Shown here: positions 1-11,366 of the stretch, piece after piece
Layout of the letters: the number at the start of each line of letters is the position of its first letter
Numbering within the stretch: position 1 is the first letter of the stretch
Assembly (NCBI GenBank): GCA_027604705.1
Contig: JADHYV010000040.1
Location: forward strand, 129,007 to 193,006
Reading direction: 5' to 3'
Source of the DNA: Allomyces arbusculus
Lineage: Eukaryota; Blastocladiomycota; Blastocladiomycetes; Blastocladiales; Blastocladiaceae
Length of the DNA: 64,000 nucleotides
Translations under genes and position numbers: made by a program
The notes under the pieces: generated by a model
Database searches by the model: none
Told to the model about the DNA's origin: nothing
The model's input: only the letters and a program-made list of their open reading frames with translations

Positions 1-3000
1 GAAATGTCCGTCGCCTACTCGATGCCCGATCATGTGCCCATGGCGGGGTTCGACCCTCCATGGCTCTGGATTCCGCGGCCGCTGTATATCTGGATCATTG
101 CCTCGGGTATAGTATATTGTCTAGTTTTTTTGTGACGCGGGTGTTCGTTGCTTTTCTAACTTTTATCACATTCATTTGGTTTCATCAGTCCTCTCGTTCA
201 TCAATTTGTTCGCGTTCGTGTCGCGCGTCGTGCTGAGCCAGGACCCGTTCCGCAGCTTGATGAATATCGAGACGCTCGTGGAGTTTTTGACGACGGGCCC
301 GTTTCTCGTTGCCAAGTTTCTCGACAACGGCGCGCTCATGTATATCCCTTACTTCCTTCGCTCAATCCCATTTATTTCGCGTCTGCGCCGATTTATGCAC
401 ATTCGGCTCGAGCTGTCCGACACGATTGAGCAAGTGGACGCGATCCAGGGCAAGCTCGTCAACGTGGTCGCGACCATCATCACCATAATCTACACGACCA
501 TGTGCGCGTTTCAGTATGCCCAAGTAATGTTTGACAATCAGGCGCTCACGGCGCTCGATGCGCTGTATTTGACGGTAGTCACGCTGTCCACGGTCGGGTT
601 CGGTGATGTGACGAGCAAGAGCTGGCAGGGTCGAATCGTCGTGATTGTGGCCATCATTGTTCGTTGCCTCGTGCTCATTACTGATGAACAGGCCACGAGC
701 TTTGACTGATCGTCATACATATCCACCAGGTCGCGTTCGTTTCGGTACCCAAGATGGTCTCGTCGGCGCTGGAAACCTGGCGCATCAAGCGCAACGGCGG
801 CGGCGTCTTCGTCAAGCATACCACGAACCCGCACGTCGTGTTTATCGGCCGATTTGACGACCCATCGCTAGTCACTGCGTTGCTCCAGGCACTGTTCCAC
901 AATGTGTGTTGATTCCGCGGCTTTCTGTTGTTTGTCGCTCGCGCATCTTCTGACATGAGACTCCACCACCGCAACAGGAAGGCTCGAGGCCGCTTCAAGT
1001 CGTGTTCCTCTCACGTCGCCGCCCATCGCTACCCGTCAAGGCGCTTATCAACGCGCCGCTATTTCGCAACCGCATCTTCTTTATCCAAGGGTCGGCACTC
1101 AAGCCCACGGACCTCGACCGCGTGCAGATTTCGACTGCCGACGCCGCCTTTTTTATCAGCAACAACACGACCGCCGAGGATGAGCGCAACGTGCTGCGCG
1201 TTTGGTCGGTCGTGCGGCACGCGCCGCTCACGCACTTGTACATTTACACGCACCGGCCCGAGTTTGAGCGGTACCACACGGTGCACTCGACGGCCGTCGT
1301 CTGCGCCGACGAAATGAAGCAAAGCCTGCTCGGGTCCAACTGCATCCACCGCGGTGTTGCGGCGCTGATCATCAACTTGGTCTCGACCATGAGCCCGGCC
1401 GATCACTACGACCAGCCGTGGATGGCGCAGTACGGCGACGGCCTCGGGCATGAAATTTACAGTTTGCCCACCCCTGAGCTGTTCCAGGGCAAGCGCTTCC
1501 ACCACGTTGCCGCGGTATGTAATGTTTTCAACCGACACCACTCTTTCCACTCAGTTTAGCTGGTCAACTCACAGTTTCGGTGCTCCTTTGTCTTGCAGTA
1601 CCTGTTCCTCGAGTTTCAGGTCGTCGCCATTGCCGTGCGTATCCCTATCATGCACCGATCTCGTGAGTTTGAGACCGTCGACTATCACGTCATTCTCAAC
1701 CCGGGCAGCGAATACGTGCTGCGCGGCAACGAGGACATTGTGTGCATCGCGCAAGGGCTTCACGAGATTAACCTCGTTCTCGCCATGGTACGTGCGCTGA
1801 AGTCTGTCTGGTCAACTCTGTCAATCACCCACTCACCGCGCCTTAATTCACTCTGGTTTGCAGACCAAGGACCAGTTCGACGAGTCGCTCCTGCACCACC
1901 CGCCCATCTTCTCGACCAAGGCGGCCACGGGTCTGCCGGCGCATTTCACCTCCCGGCAGCAGTCTACCCGCTCATCCTCGTTGTTCTCGTCATCAGCGCC
2001 CATCATTCCGACATTTCCGCCCACGCCGTACACGATCGGACAGCCCGACACGCCCTACTCCGACAACCGCAAGGTCGCACTTTGCCATCTCTTGCGCAAG
2101 CCGCCGAAACGCGTCGAGGACGTGCTTGTTGACGACGGCATGCAATTCACGGGCCACATGATCGTGATCACGGCGACATGGCAGCTGTCGCGCTTCTTGT
2201 GCACGGTGCGCGGCGCGCACATTCCCGCCGAGGACCTGCGGCCAATCTTGTTCCTGTCGACGACGCTGCCAACGCCCGATGAGTTTCGGTTCCTGGCGCC
2301 GTTCCCGCTCGTCTCGTTCATGGTCGCCAATGCGCGCCGGCGCAAGGACTTGCAGCGCGCCAACGTGATCGCCGCAGACCGCGTTGTGATCCTGCCCGAC
2401 GCCAATTCGAGGCCGCAGACAGGTGACGAAGTAAGTTCTGTCGACGAAGTGGTCGACTTGGGCCCGATTCTCACGCGGCACTTGGTCGCACACGTGGCGG
2501 CGCGCGCGACCACGGCAACGACGAGCGCGGGCATCCACGAACCGATGCTCATGTCGGAGGATCCCAAGGACCTCGTGTATACTATTGTCGAACTCGTGGA
2601 CCCAGACGCGATCAAGTACCTCGATCCTTCAGCCGACGTGACGGGCGTCGGGGGGACCCACCATTACCACCTGCACCCGCTGCAGGCGACGCCGTGGCAC
2701 GACGACGACGAAGACAACGACCATGCACCTGGGCATTCTGGTACCGTGCTGCGCTCTGATACGCCGGAGAAGGGCACGCACGGGACGGCAAGCGACACTG
2801 TTGTGGAACTCGGTCCTCTGGGTGGCGAGACACGATCCGCGACAAGTGTAGACTTGTCAGCCGCACCGTTTGCCGCGGCAGTCCCGCCGCGCCCGACCAC
2901 GGCCGCGCAGCGTGACACGCGGCGTCGCCTGAGGCGTCGGATTGACGACCAGAGCGACATTGAAACCGCGCCGACCTTGTCCACCTTCGTGCCGCTCCCG

Positions 3001-3546
3001 AAAATCGATTTGATGCGCTTGGCCGCTCGGCCCGAACGCACGTCGCTGCACTCGCCGCCCGCATCCTTGTCCTCGTCGGGCCGTACCGCCAAGGCAATCC
3101 CGCCGCGTTGGCAAATGTTCTACATGCCGCAATACGCGTCGGGCGAGGCGTTTTGTCCGAGTTTGCTCGACACGATTCTCGTATCGCACTACTACAACCC
3201 GGTCGTGCTAGACATTGTCAAGCTGTTTGCGGGCATTCGCACGCGCACGAACCTGCGGCTCGACCGAGAGCTCGGCCTGACGCCGTCGTTTCTGTACACG
3301 ATCGACGTGCCGCGCGAGTACGTCGGGCGACCGTTCAAGGATCTGTTTGCCGGACTGTGCATCGAATACGGCGTGGTGACACTCGGCCTGTACCGCGCGC
3401 CGTGCTCGGTGCTCGGAAACGACGCGCATTTTGTGTATACAGCGCCGCACCCGGAGGTGGTGCTCAAGGCAGACGACGTCGTATATTTGTTGAGCAAGGT
3501 GTGGCGAGACGAGAGCCGTGCGGAGTCACCGGCGGCGAGTGAGTGA
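1..3546 (+). CDS. BK/Slo-type K+ channel alpha subunit (5' end outside window)
   Basis: Pore-forming subunit of a large-conductance, ligand-gated potassium channel. Exons are <1-106, 189-658, 730-903, 978-1514, 1599-1787 and 1864-3546, all in phase. The visible part starts at S2, then S3, an Arg-bearing S4 (FLRSIPFISRLRRFM), S5, and a pore with the selectivity filter TVGFGD (about nt 580-606). Two cytosolic RCK domains follow. RCK1 contains the Slo-like TADAAFFISNN and AEDERNVLRVWS; RCK2 starts near nt 2155 (GHMIVITATW) and ends with SGEAFCPSLLDTILVSHYYN and the closing strands. S0 and S1 lie off the window. The segment aligned with the Slo calcium bowl lacks its acidic run, and a low-complexity insert of about 150 residues sits there. 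Family assignment rests on residue-level similarity recalled from animal Slo1. An in-frame GTAAGT near 2431 is read through. Convergent with ASNSD1. Confidence 0.85.
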
Positions 3547-3899
3547 GTGAGTTGCGCCCGCAGGTGTTTTTGTTTGAACGGGATCATACCTACCACCAGC
3601 TGCGACCTCATGGATCGCGTATCAATATCAATACCCTTTTGTGACCCCAGGGGGTGCCGCTGATGGTTTCTCTAGGCGGCCGATGTGCCGTGTCAAGAAC
3701 ATGAGAGTCATGGCTGGCATGGGAAAGATGGGCCCCAAAGATCACAAGATTCTTTCTTTGCTCGCTGTACCCCAGAGTCCGTTCTCTCACATCAAGGCAA
3801 GAATTGTCCGCCAGAAACAGACTCAAAAACATAGCCATGCCGCACACCGCGACCATACTCTTCTGCAGCGCAAATAAACATCTGTGTTCCTCAACGCAC
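3547..3899. other. Convergent intergenic spacer
   Basis: About 350 bp between the stop codons of the K+ channel and ASNSD1. It begins with a short GAGT repeat that overlaps the channel stop. I see no gene or convincing structural element. Confidence 0.6.
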
Positions 3900-6107
3900 C
3901 TAATGCTCGCCCCCAACATCAGCCTTCATCGTACCCGTCACATTGCGCGTCCCGAGCTCCATCTTGGCCGTACGGCTGCCAAACTGCACCGCGCGCTTGG
4001 CCTCCTTGGCCGTCACCTCGAGCCCCAACTCGCGCGCGACGAGCCGCAACAGAATCTTGTCGCCAATCCCCTTGCCGTAGCGCGGATCACACTTCCAATG
4101 GACCGGCAACGCCGTCAGGAACGTGACGGCGCGCTTGTCGAGGTACGGGAACCGCACTTCCTTGCCAAAGTGGCTCACAATGCGGTCGTCGCGACCTAGG
4201 AACCGGTGAAGACGTCAGTCAGCAAAGCCTACCTACCTCAAACGACCGAGATCCAACAACCCGTAGGTACGCACCCAGGTTCCGCGACGCAATCCGATCG
4301 ACCTCCAGCTGCAGCTCCTCCGCCAAAGCCGTCCAGCCGCCCTTCTCCCACTGCACGCGGTGCCGGCCGTAACCACCGACCAGCTCGTCCGCACCAAGCC
4401 CCGAGAACAAGACGGGCGCCGCGCATGCTACCTCGCCATCCGCGTGCACCGCGCGCGCCGCGAAATAAAACGCCATCGCAATCGACATGTCCATGACCGT
4501 ATCGAGTGGCGCCATGAGCGCGGCAATTGTCGCGCGGTGCGTCATAGCCACCGCATACGGCACATTGATTTCGAGCAGCCGCCACGTGCGTGCCGGGGAG
4601 ATGCGTTGCAGTTCGGCGAGAGCTTGCCGCGCGGTGCGCCGGTCGGGGACGGCCCATGGGTCGTGCGGGCCAGCGGCGCCGCCGCGCTTGGACGCGGTGA
4701 TGACGCGCGGGTTCTCGAAGGCCACGTTGAGCAGGTGGATGGGGGACGTGCGCGGCACGTGCCGGTCGAGAAGCGCGGCGAGGATTGTGCAGTCGAGGCC
4801 GCCGGAGAAGAGGACAGCGAGGGGCGCGTCGGTGGGGGCGGAGGGTGCGGGGAGGGCTTGCGCGCGCACGCGCACCGATTCAGACAGGAGGCCGAGCAGG
4901 TTGGTCACTGCGGCGGCATGAACCGGGTCGAGGTCGTTCAGAACGGGGAAGTCGGCGGGGTTGGGGACTTGAGCGGCAAGATCTGACGGAACGACGAGGT
5001 TGAGGCGAGTCTGGGGCAAACACAAGTGTGAGTCGAGGAAACAACACTTTGGATTGCGGAAAACGCACCTGGTCATGGAAGCGCGACCACGGCCACTGAA
5101 CTCGACTTTCTAAAATCTGGCTCACGAGAGTCAGCTAAGCTGAGGGAAGAGGGAAACAACATCTCTCCCGACGAGAAAACGCAAACGTACAGATGGCGCG
5201 CTCAGGTCTACCGACCACAGCCCGCCCACGGGCACTTCAGGACACCCCAGCAAATGCACCGACGACAGGGCCAAACTGTCGGCCGCGACATGATGGAGAA
5301 GCGACCTGCGGCCAAGGCAATCGCGGCCGTACCACATCGTCTTGAACCGGGCCTAAATCAAAGTTCGAGGTCACGTTGGTGACAAGCATTGTGCAGCCAA
5401 CGAGAAAGAAGAAGGACATACATTGAACAAGATCATGGCAAACTCGGCCTCCAAGTCCTCGAACAGCGTCACGATCCCGGCCCCGAAATCGGCCGCCGTG
5501 CGAGACTGGGCATCGATGTCGCTTAATTGACGGATCAGGTATGCGGTATCGCTCTCAGCGGCCAGGTCGGTACCCTGTTACGGACAAACAAAGTCAGCTT
5601 GGTGTTCACCTCCTTTGAAAGCCGGTACCCCAACGATGAATACAAGAGAGAGCGCTCCAAGGTCATTTCAAAACGTACAGGCTCCATGCCAGCGTACACC
5701 TCGCCATTCCAACACAAAATTAAGTCGTTATCGCCGGTGCCGGAGAATCGAACCGGTTGCTCGATCATCGTCTCGCCGCGCAAGTGAAGCACCGACGCGA
5801 TCAGCTTGAGCACCCCGTCATTGATGTGGCCATTCTCGGTGAACTCTTGGGCAACGCTCGATCCACTTGACGTTGCCGTAGTGTTGACGACTTGGGCATT
5901 GTGCTCGGTCAAGACAACAACCTCGACGTGTCCAAAGTGGTTGGGCCCGCGATGCTTTATCCACAACGGGTCAACTTGCGGCGCGGGTGACGACGACACG
6001 TTCTCGGCCGCTTGATTTGCTAGTTGATGTCGATCATGATGGTTTGCAGCTAGTTGCGTGGTGCTGCTGCCCGAAGAGCGCACGAACTGTGCAGCAATGC
6101 CGCACAT
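3900..6107 (-). CDS. ASNSD1: Asparagine synthetase domain-containing protein 1 (ASNSD1-like)
   Basis: Member of the class-II glutamine amidotransferase/asparagine synthetase superfamily. Six exons: 6107-5679, 5574-5422, 5352-5191, 5116-5069, 5010-4275 and 4195-3900. I chose the Met at 6107 because it gives MCGI, putting the catalytic Cys of the N-terminal amidotransferase at position 2; an in-frame Met at 6128 would bury it. The synthetase half has the PP-loop LFSGGLDCTILAAL and the ASNSD1-type blocks GLGADELVGGYGRHR, SRNLGRDDR, GKEVRFPYLDK, GIGDKILLRLVA and KRAVQFGSRTAK. The PP-loop Ser of SGGxDS is Cys here. The true substrate of this family is uncertain, so asparagine synthesis should not be assumed. 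A degraded copy of the first five exons lies immediately upstream. Confidence 0.9.
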
Positions 6108-6169
6108 GCTGGAGAACGAGCGCTTCAATCAAAGAACATCGAGATCATAAATATACCGGCTGAAGTAGA

Positions 6170-7122
6170 TTTATGTAGCCAAAGTCGACAGCAGCCCGAT
6201 CACCATCTGAATACAGAGCGCGGGGCGGCCGACCGGGTTGTAGACTTGGTTGGCAAGACCCGGTGCCCCAACGGGATCACGAGGTTGAGACGAGTCTGGA
6301 GCACAAAGAGTAGTGTCAATTGAGACGTAAATCTCTTTATGGATCAGGAACGACGAACCTTGTCGCGAAAACAGGACCACGGCCACTCGACTCCACTGTC
6401 CAAAATCTGGTTCACGTCGAAGATCAGTCAACTGATGATAAAGCAGTTCCTCCGGCAGGTGAGACGCAAACGTACAGACGGCGCGCTCAGGTCCACCGAC
6501 CACAGTCCATCCTCGGGCACTTCTGAACAATGCGCCAAAATGTCTGATAAATTGTTGGACGACAGGACCAAGCTATCAGCCGTGGTGTGGTGGAAAAACG
6601 ATCCGCGAGCAAGACGGTCACGGCCGTAGCATATTATCTTGAACCGGGCCTACATCCAATTAACGAGGTGAAATTGGCGGCAAGCACTGTGAAGCTGACG
6701 AGCGAAAGAAGAAGTGCGTACGTTGAATACGACTGTGGCAAGCTCAGCCCTCAACGTATTGAGGAACGCGACGATCCTGTGTGCAAATTCGGCCGCCAAG
6801 AGTGACTGAGCGTCGATTTTGCTCAACTCATGACCAAGAGCTCAGTGTTGCTCTGAGTGGCCGAATCGGTGCCCTATGACGAGAAAAACAAAAATGAACG
6901 TGGCGTTCAATGACCAACTCGACTGCCCCGTCCGCGGGCGACGAACGCGAGCACAGTCAAGAATTGCGGGTGAAACCGTACGGGCGCCATATGCACTCTG
7001 CCGGTCCAGCATAAAATCAACTCATTACTGCCGCGGCTGCTGATCCGAACCGGCTGCCGGACCATTGCCTCGTCGCGCCCGTGGATAAGCGGCGCGAGCA
7101 GGAACGAAAACAGTGAGATCAA
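6170..7122 (-). pseudogene. Decayed tandem copy of the ASNSD1 5' half
   Basis: Five blocks in the same order and orientation as ASNSD1 exons 1-5 can be read on the minus strand: MVRQPVRISSRGSNELILCW (about 7060-6990), GTDSATQSNTELLV plus SKIDAQSLLAAEFAHRIV (about 6873-6725, broken by a stop/frameshift), FKIICYGRDRLARGSFFHH to LWSVDLSAPS (about 6645-6480), ILDSGVEWPWSCFRDK (about 6413-6365), and TRLNLVIPLG (about 6300-6270). The blocks are separated by the same introns, so this is a DNA-level segmental duplication and not a retrocopy. It lacks the MCGI start and the whole synthetase domain. Divergence from the parent looks substantial (roughly two thirds of residues match in the best block). 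Confidence 0.85.
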
Positions 7123-7391
7123 AGAGAAATCCCACGAGGCGTGAAATGGAAGTATCGATCATGAGACGCTGTCAAAGAGGGCTAGGGACACGATCGATAT
7201 CCAGTCCCACGGCCGGCGAAGTCCGCACGCGCAGGCCGGTTAAGTCCGCTCATGGCGGCACTTCAAACTACAGACCTGGATCGAACGTCGCAAATCATTT
7301 TGGCAAAAGTAATTCGGCTGCAACAAATGTCATGACCTCAAAGCCCAAAGCGGCCCATCCACGATCCAAGTCCACATAGTCTCCACCTCGA
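7123..7391. other. Spacer between ASNSD1 duplicate and attractin-like gene
   Basis: Short region downstream of the attractin-like stop codon. No gene seen. It probably carries the 3' UTR of that gene and eroded upstream flank of the ASNSD1 duplicate. Confidence 0.4.
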
Positions 7392-10300
7392 TCACAACCC
7401 CGACGGCGACCCCGCCGCCATCCGCAGCGGCACCTGCTCCGACGGCGACACCGCTCGCACCGACGACGTCGTCCCCGTCCTGATCCATTTCCGCCACCAC
7501 GGTACTCCCTGCATGCCCTTCCCCTCAGTTTCGTCCCGGACCGGATCGACGAAGTGTGCGGCTGTGGCCACGGTGATCACGGGCAAGCCCTGCTCGACAC
7601 CGTTGCCCGGGAACACGACGAGGTAGGTCGTGAACAAGATGGGCGACGTCACGTACGTGGCCATCGGAACGACGGGAACCGGTGGCGGCTTGACGGGAGC
7701 TAGCGCGATCAGGTCACGAAACTGCGGCGCGGCGGGTGGGGAGGACGACGTGGGTGGCGGAGACGCCGGGCGCGGAGGCTCGGGATTGGACGGTTTCGTG
7801 AGCGCGCCGGGTGGAGGTGGAGTGTACAGTTCGGCCGAAATGGGCTATTCGCGGCAAAGTCAGAACGGCCAGAGTCCATGAGCAGCGACGAAGCAACCAC
7901 ACGACACGTACCACCGCGTTCGCAATCCACTCATCCACTTCCTCACGATCACTCGACGGCGCGTGCAACTGCTCATCGCTCCCCGCGACGGTGCGTGCGG
8001 CCGTATCGGTCCCATTTGCCGCGTCCGCTGTGCTACGCGCCTCGTCGTTCCCAGGCCATTCGTCAAGCGACGCCGTGCTCTTGACTTGTCGCGACAAGCC
8101 TGGGAACTGCGCATGTCGGTACAAATCGTCGCCCTTGATCAGGTACATGAGCGCAAGCTGCTTGGGCGGGACGCCGGGGCGGTTGGGACCGCCGGCCGCG
8201 GCCAGGCGCGATTGCCGTCGGAGACGGTGGATGGCCATGGCTGCGCTCGACGAGATCAGGAGGAGGCCGATAATGGTGCCCTGGAGAGAGTGAAGCGATG
8301 AGAATGAGGGAAGATTGAATGCCATCGGGCCGAGTGAATCGTACCACTTGCGCCGCCGACGTCGGCAAAAACGTCGACAGCGGGTCACTCCCATCGTACG
8401 GCTGGGTCCCGACAATCACGCGGAACTTGGCGTCGGTGGTTCCGGTCGCCTCGACCTGTACGACGTACCACCCACCCCATCGACGTGAGTCGGCCGCGTA
8501 AAAGATTTGCGAGGCCAATGAGCTCGTGGACTGGGCGAGATCGGCCAACCCGTCGCGGTTGATGACCGACATGGTGACAAACGCGCCGTTGGTCGACTCG
8601 ATCGTGAAATAAATGGGCAGATCGGGCTCGTTGATCCAGATTTTGAAGGTCTTGGCGTCGCCGACAGAGAGCGACGCGGCATGCGGCTGATTGAGGTAGA
8701 TCGGCACACCTGTGTTGGAAAAAAGAATCAGAAGCGTCCCATGGCGCGCTGGCAAAGTGAAAAAACAGAGTAGCGCACGTTGTGGACACTGCGATGTGGT
8801 GCACCCGTATTTGCACCGGCCGTTGCACCACCCACATCCGGGCTTCATGACACAATCGTCACAGTCGTTCGACCGCGCGCACCAATTCATGGACCGACAC
8901 ACGCCGCGCAACCCCGGCGGGTCGGTGGGAGCCGCAACGGGCACCGTCACGACATCCGCCAAATCCTGGCCGTTATGCCCCGCAGCAATGACCAACGACC
9001 CGTCCTGTCGCGCAATCGCCGAATGTTCCGTCCGCCCCTTCCCCGGCACCAACTGCTGCGTGACCACCTCAAAGCAGTCGAGATCAAACACCTTGATGTT
9101 CGGGGACATGCACTCGTCGCCGGCGCCAAGCAGCTGCATCGGGCTCAATTGGCCGCCAAAAAGGAGGGCGTGGTTGCCGCCCGTGGCCGGGTGCAGCGAC
9201 GCGGTCGAGTAGACGTAGGAGCCGACCGGGAGCGTGTCCGAGTCGACGAGGTCGTAGTACCACAAGTCGGACGGAACATGGTAGCTCTGTACTGTGCGGT
9301 GCGCAAAGATGTGAATGAACCGCGATTCGGGGCGGTAGATGGCGGGCGCGCCGAGGGTCGCAGCATAACTTGCGAACGGGTGCGAGCTCGAGTTGCGCTG
9401 CTCCCATGCGTTCGTGGCTACGGTTTGGGGACAGGTCAGGACTGTTGCAGCAGATCAGCAACACAAGGTTGAATAGTGAAGCGTACACGGGCTGTACGCG
9501 AACATAAGTCGGCTCGGATACATCGCGCCCGACACGGTCGTCCACCCGCCAAGAACAAAGATCAAACCTTCCTGCTCTGCGGCAACGACCGTGGGCCAGT
9601 CCAGTGCGGGCGGCACAAACCCATTCGCGACGGGCTGGACGAGCGACCACGTTTGCTGCTGCACGTCAAACCGCCACAAGTCGTTGGTCGAGCCATAGTT
9701 TTGCACAATGCCGCCGAACATGTAGAGCTGAGAGTTGAGCATGACCATGGCGTGGCCGTAGCGCGCGCTCGGGCCGTTGGCCGCGAACAGGGACTGCCAC
9801 TGGCCCGTGGCTACAGAAGGAGTGGATCCGCGGTCAGTTAGGTGAGCCAAACAAAAAGTGGAGAAACTTGGCCGGATTTGAAGAGAAAAGGGTGCGCACC
9901 CAAATCCACGCGCAAGAAATCCCACGGCAGCGTGGATCCGAACATGTTTTGACCGCCCGACAGATACATGGCGTCGTGTCCCGCGTCGTACACGGCTGCG
10001 TGCTGGTGCCGCGGCGTCAGGAGCGGTGACGAGACTCGATCTACGTGCAAGAACAATCACCAGAAACTAGGTCAGAATGATGGCCAAGCAAGATACGGAT
10101 AGGAACGAAATATGCGGCGTACTTTGCTCACACAGCGTCCCTGTTCGGTTCAGGTAACACTGACACTGCCCGTTCACGCACACTCCACCGCCCGAGCAAT
10201 TGTTATCGCACTGCGAAGCGTAGCGATATCTCGCAACGAACCCGCGCGACTCGACGTCACGATCGCTCGAAAAATCGAGCACGACCGAGGGGCCGGCCGA

Positions 10301-10795
10301 AACGAATCGGTCGAAAGGGATCTGCAACGTGCGATTCCCGCAAAGCTGCGCCAAGAGCGTGCTCGAACCAGTGTTCGTGTCGACGTTGTAGATGCGGAGA
10401 AAGTCCCAGCTAAGGCGAGCACAGCTGTTCAGCGAGCCGCGACTTGAAAATGAGCGCTGATGTAGAGAGTACCTGCACTCGGTCTGGAACATGTCGAACG
10501 TCATGACGACGATCATGTCCGAGGTGGGCGCGTTCAATCGCCATCGACACGACGTGCTTGACGAGTAGGTCCCGGGCGCAAAATCGTAGCTGATGACACC
10601 CGCGGTACTGTTGACGGTCGTGATGGCGGGGCAAAATGCGGTCGCAAGGCCAACGGTTGCAGCGAGCAACAGCACACCCAACACGAGCGAAATCGACGTT
10701 GAGAGTGGACAGTCATGATGCGATCTTCGCCAGCGGGTCCACGGATAAGGAACAAAACTGGGACTGTTGCGGCGAGAGTTTTCCGAGCAAATCAT
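7392..10795 (-). CDS. Attractin-like CUB/EGF/kelch/PSI transmembrane protein
   Basis: Predicted type I membrane protein of 966 residues. Exons: 10795-10473, 10409-10123, 10040-9900, 9810-9487, 9417-8779, 8709-8345, 8280-7912 and 7844-7392 (2901 nt, 967 codons). Domains in order: signal peptide (about 30-52, LVLGVLLLAATVGLATAF), CUB (about 53-190, with the classical ECSWDFLRIYN), an EGF-like module (CSGGGVCVNGQCQC), kelch/beta-propeller repeats (RHQHAAVYD..LSGG, RYGHAMVML..MFGG, LIFVLGGW), a Cys-rich PSI domain (CDDCVMKPGCGWCNGRC), a beta-rich juxtamembrane domain, one TM helix (about 694-712, GTIIGLLLISSSAAMAI), and a Pro-rich cytoplasmic tail of about 250 residues. The order CUB-EGF-kelch-PSI-TM is that of attractin/MEGF8 proteins. 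Ligand and role are unknown. The start Met is the least certain part. Confidence 0.8.
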
Positions 10796-11366
10796 GGCGC
10801 TGAATCGTTTTCCTCGGTGCGTTGGTTGGTATGGCAGGTTGACGGCTGTGGATACCAGATTTTCGAGCCTGTCGCAAGCTGGAACTGGCGCAGCGCAGCC
10901 AGTCCTGGAGCATGCTTTTGACATTCTGCTGGCAGTCTGGTGCAATCTCGGCGGCTGCAGCACGGAATAGCGAAGACATACGTTCACGACGAGATGATGC
11001 AAGGCAAGCAAATTCAGTAATAACCCTCAGTCCAGATCGCGATCACATGTGGCGACAAAGGAGACGTGCGGTGCTTGAGCCCACATCGCCCAACGTTTCC
11101 GCTCACTTCGCCAGAACTTCAGTGTGCCGCTGCCGTCTGCACCGTCTCCACAGACGACCAAGCGTCGAGACGACAACGTCGGCGACGGCTTTCAATTTAC
11201 TTGTCGGCAAGGCAAGACGACGAGCATCTGCAACCATCAGCACCCCCAGCAAGCAACAGCGAACCAGCCAGCACCTTGGATCCATCTTCCAGCTTTTTCA
11301 TACCGTGTCTCCCGCGCAAACACCATTTGACACCATCGACTCAAGCTTACCAGCAACTACACGACC
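10796..11366. other. Divergent promoter region
   Basis: About 570 bp between the start codons of the attractin-like gene (minus) and the lipase-like gene (plus), so it must hold both promoters. No TATA-like or repeated element stands out. Confidence 0.5.

Noticed and set aside
2410-2450. Candidate extra intron in the K+ channel (GTAAGT near 2431)
   Set aside because: The frame is open through the site, the nearest in-phase acceptor would make an implausibly short intron, and homology continues on both sides.
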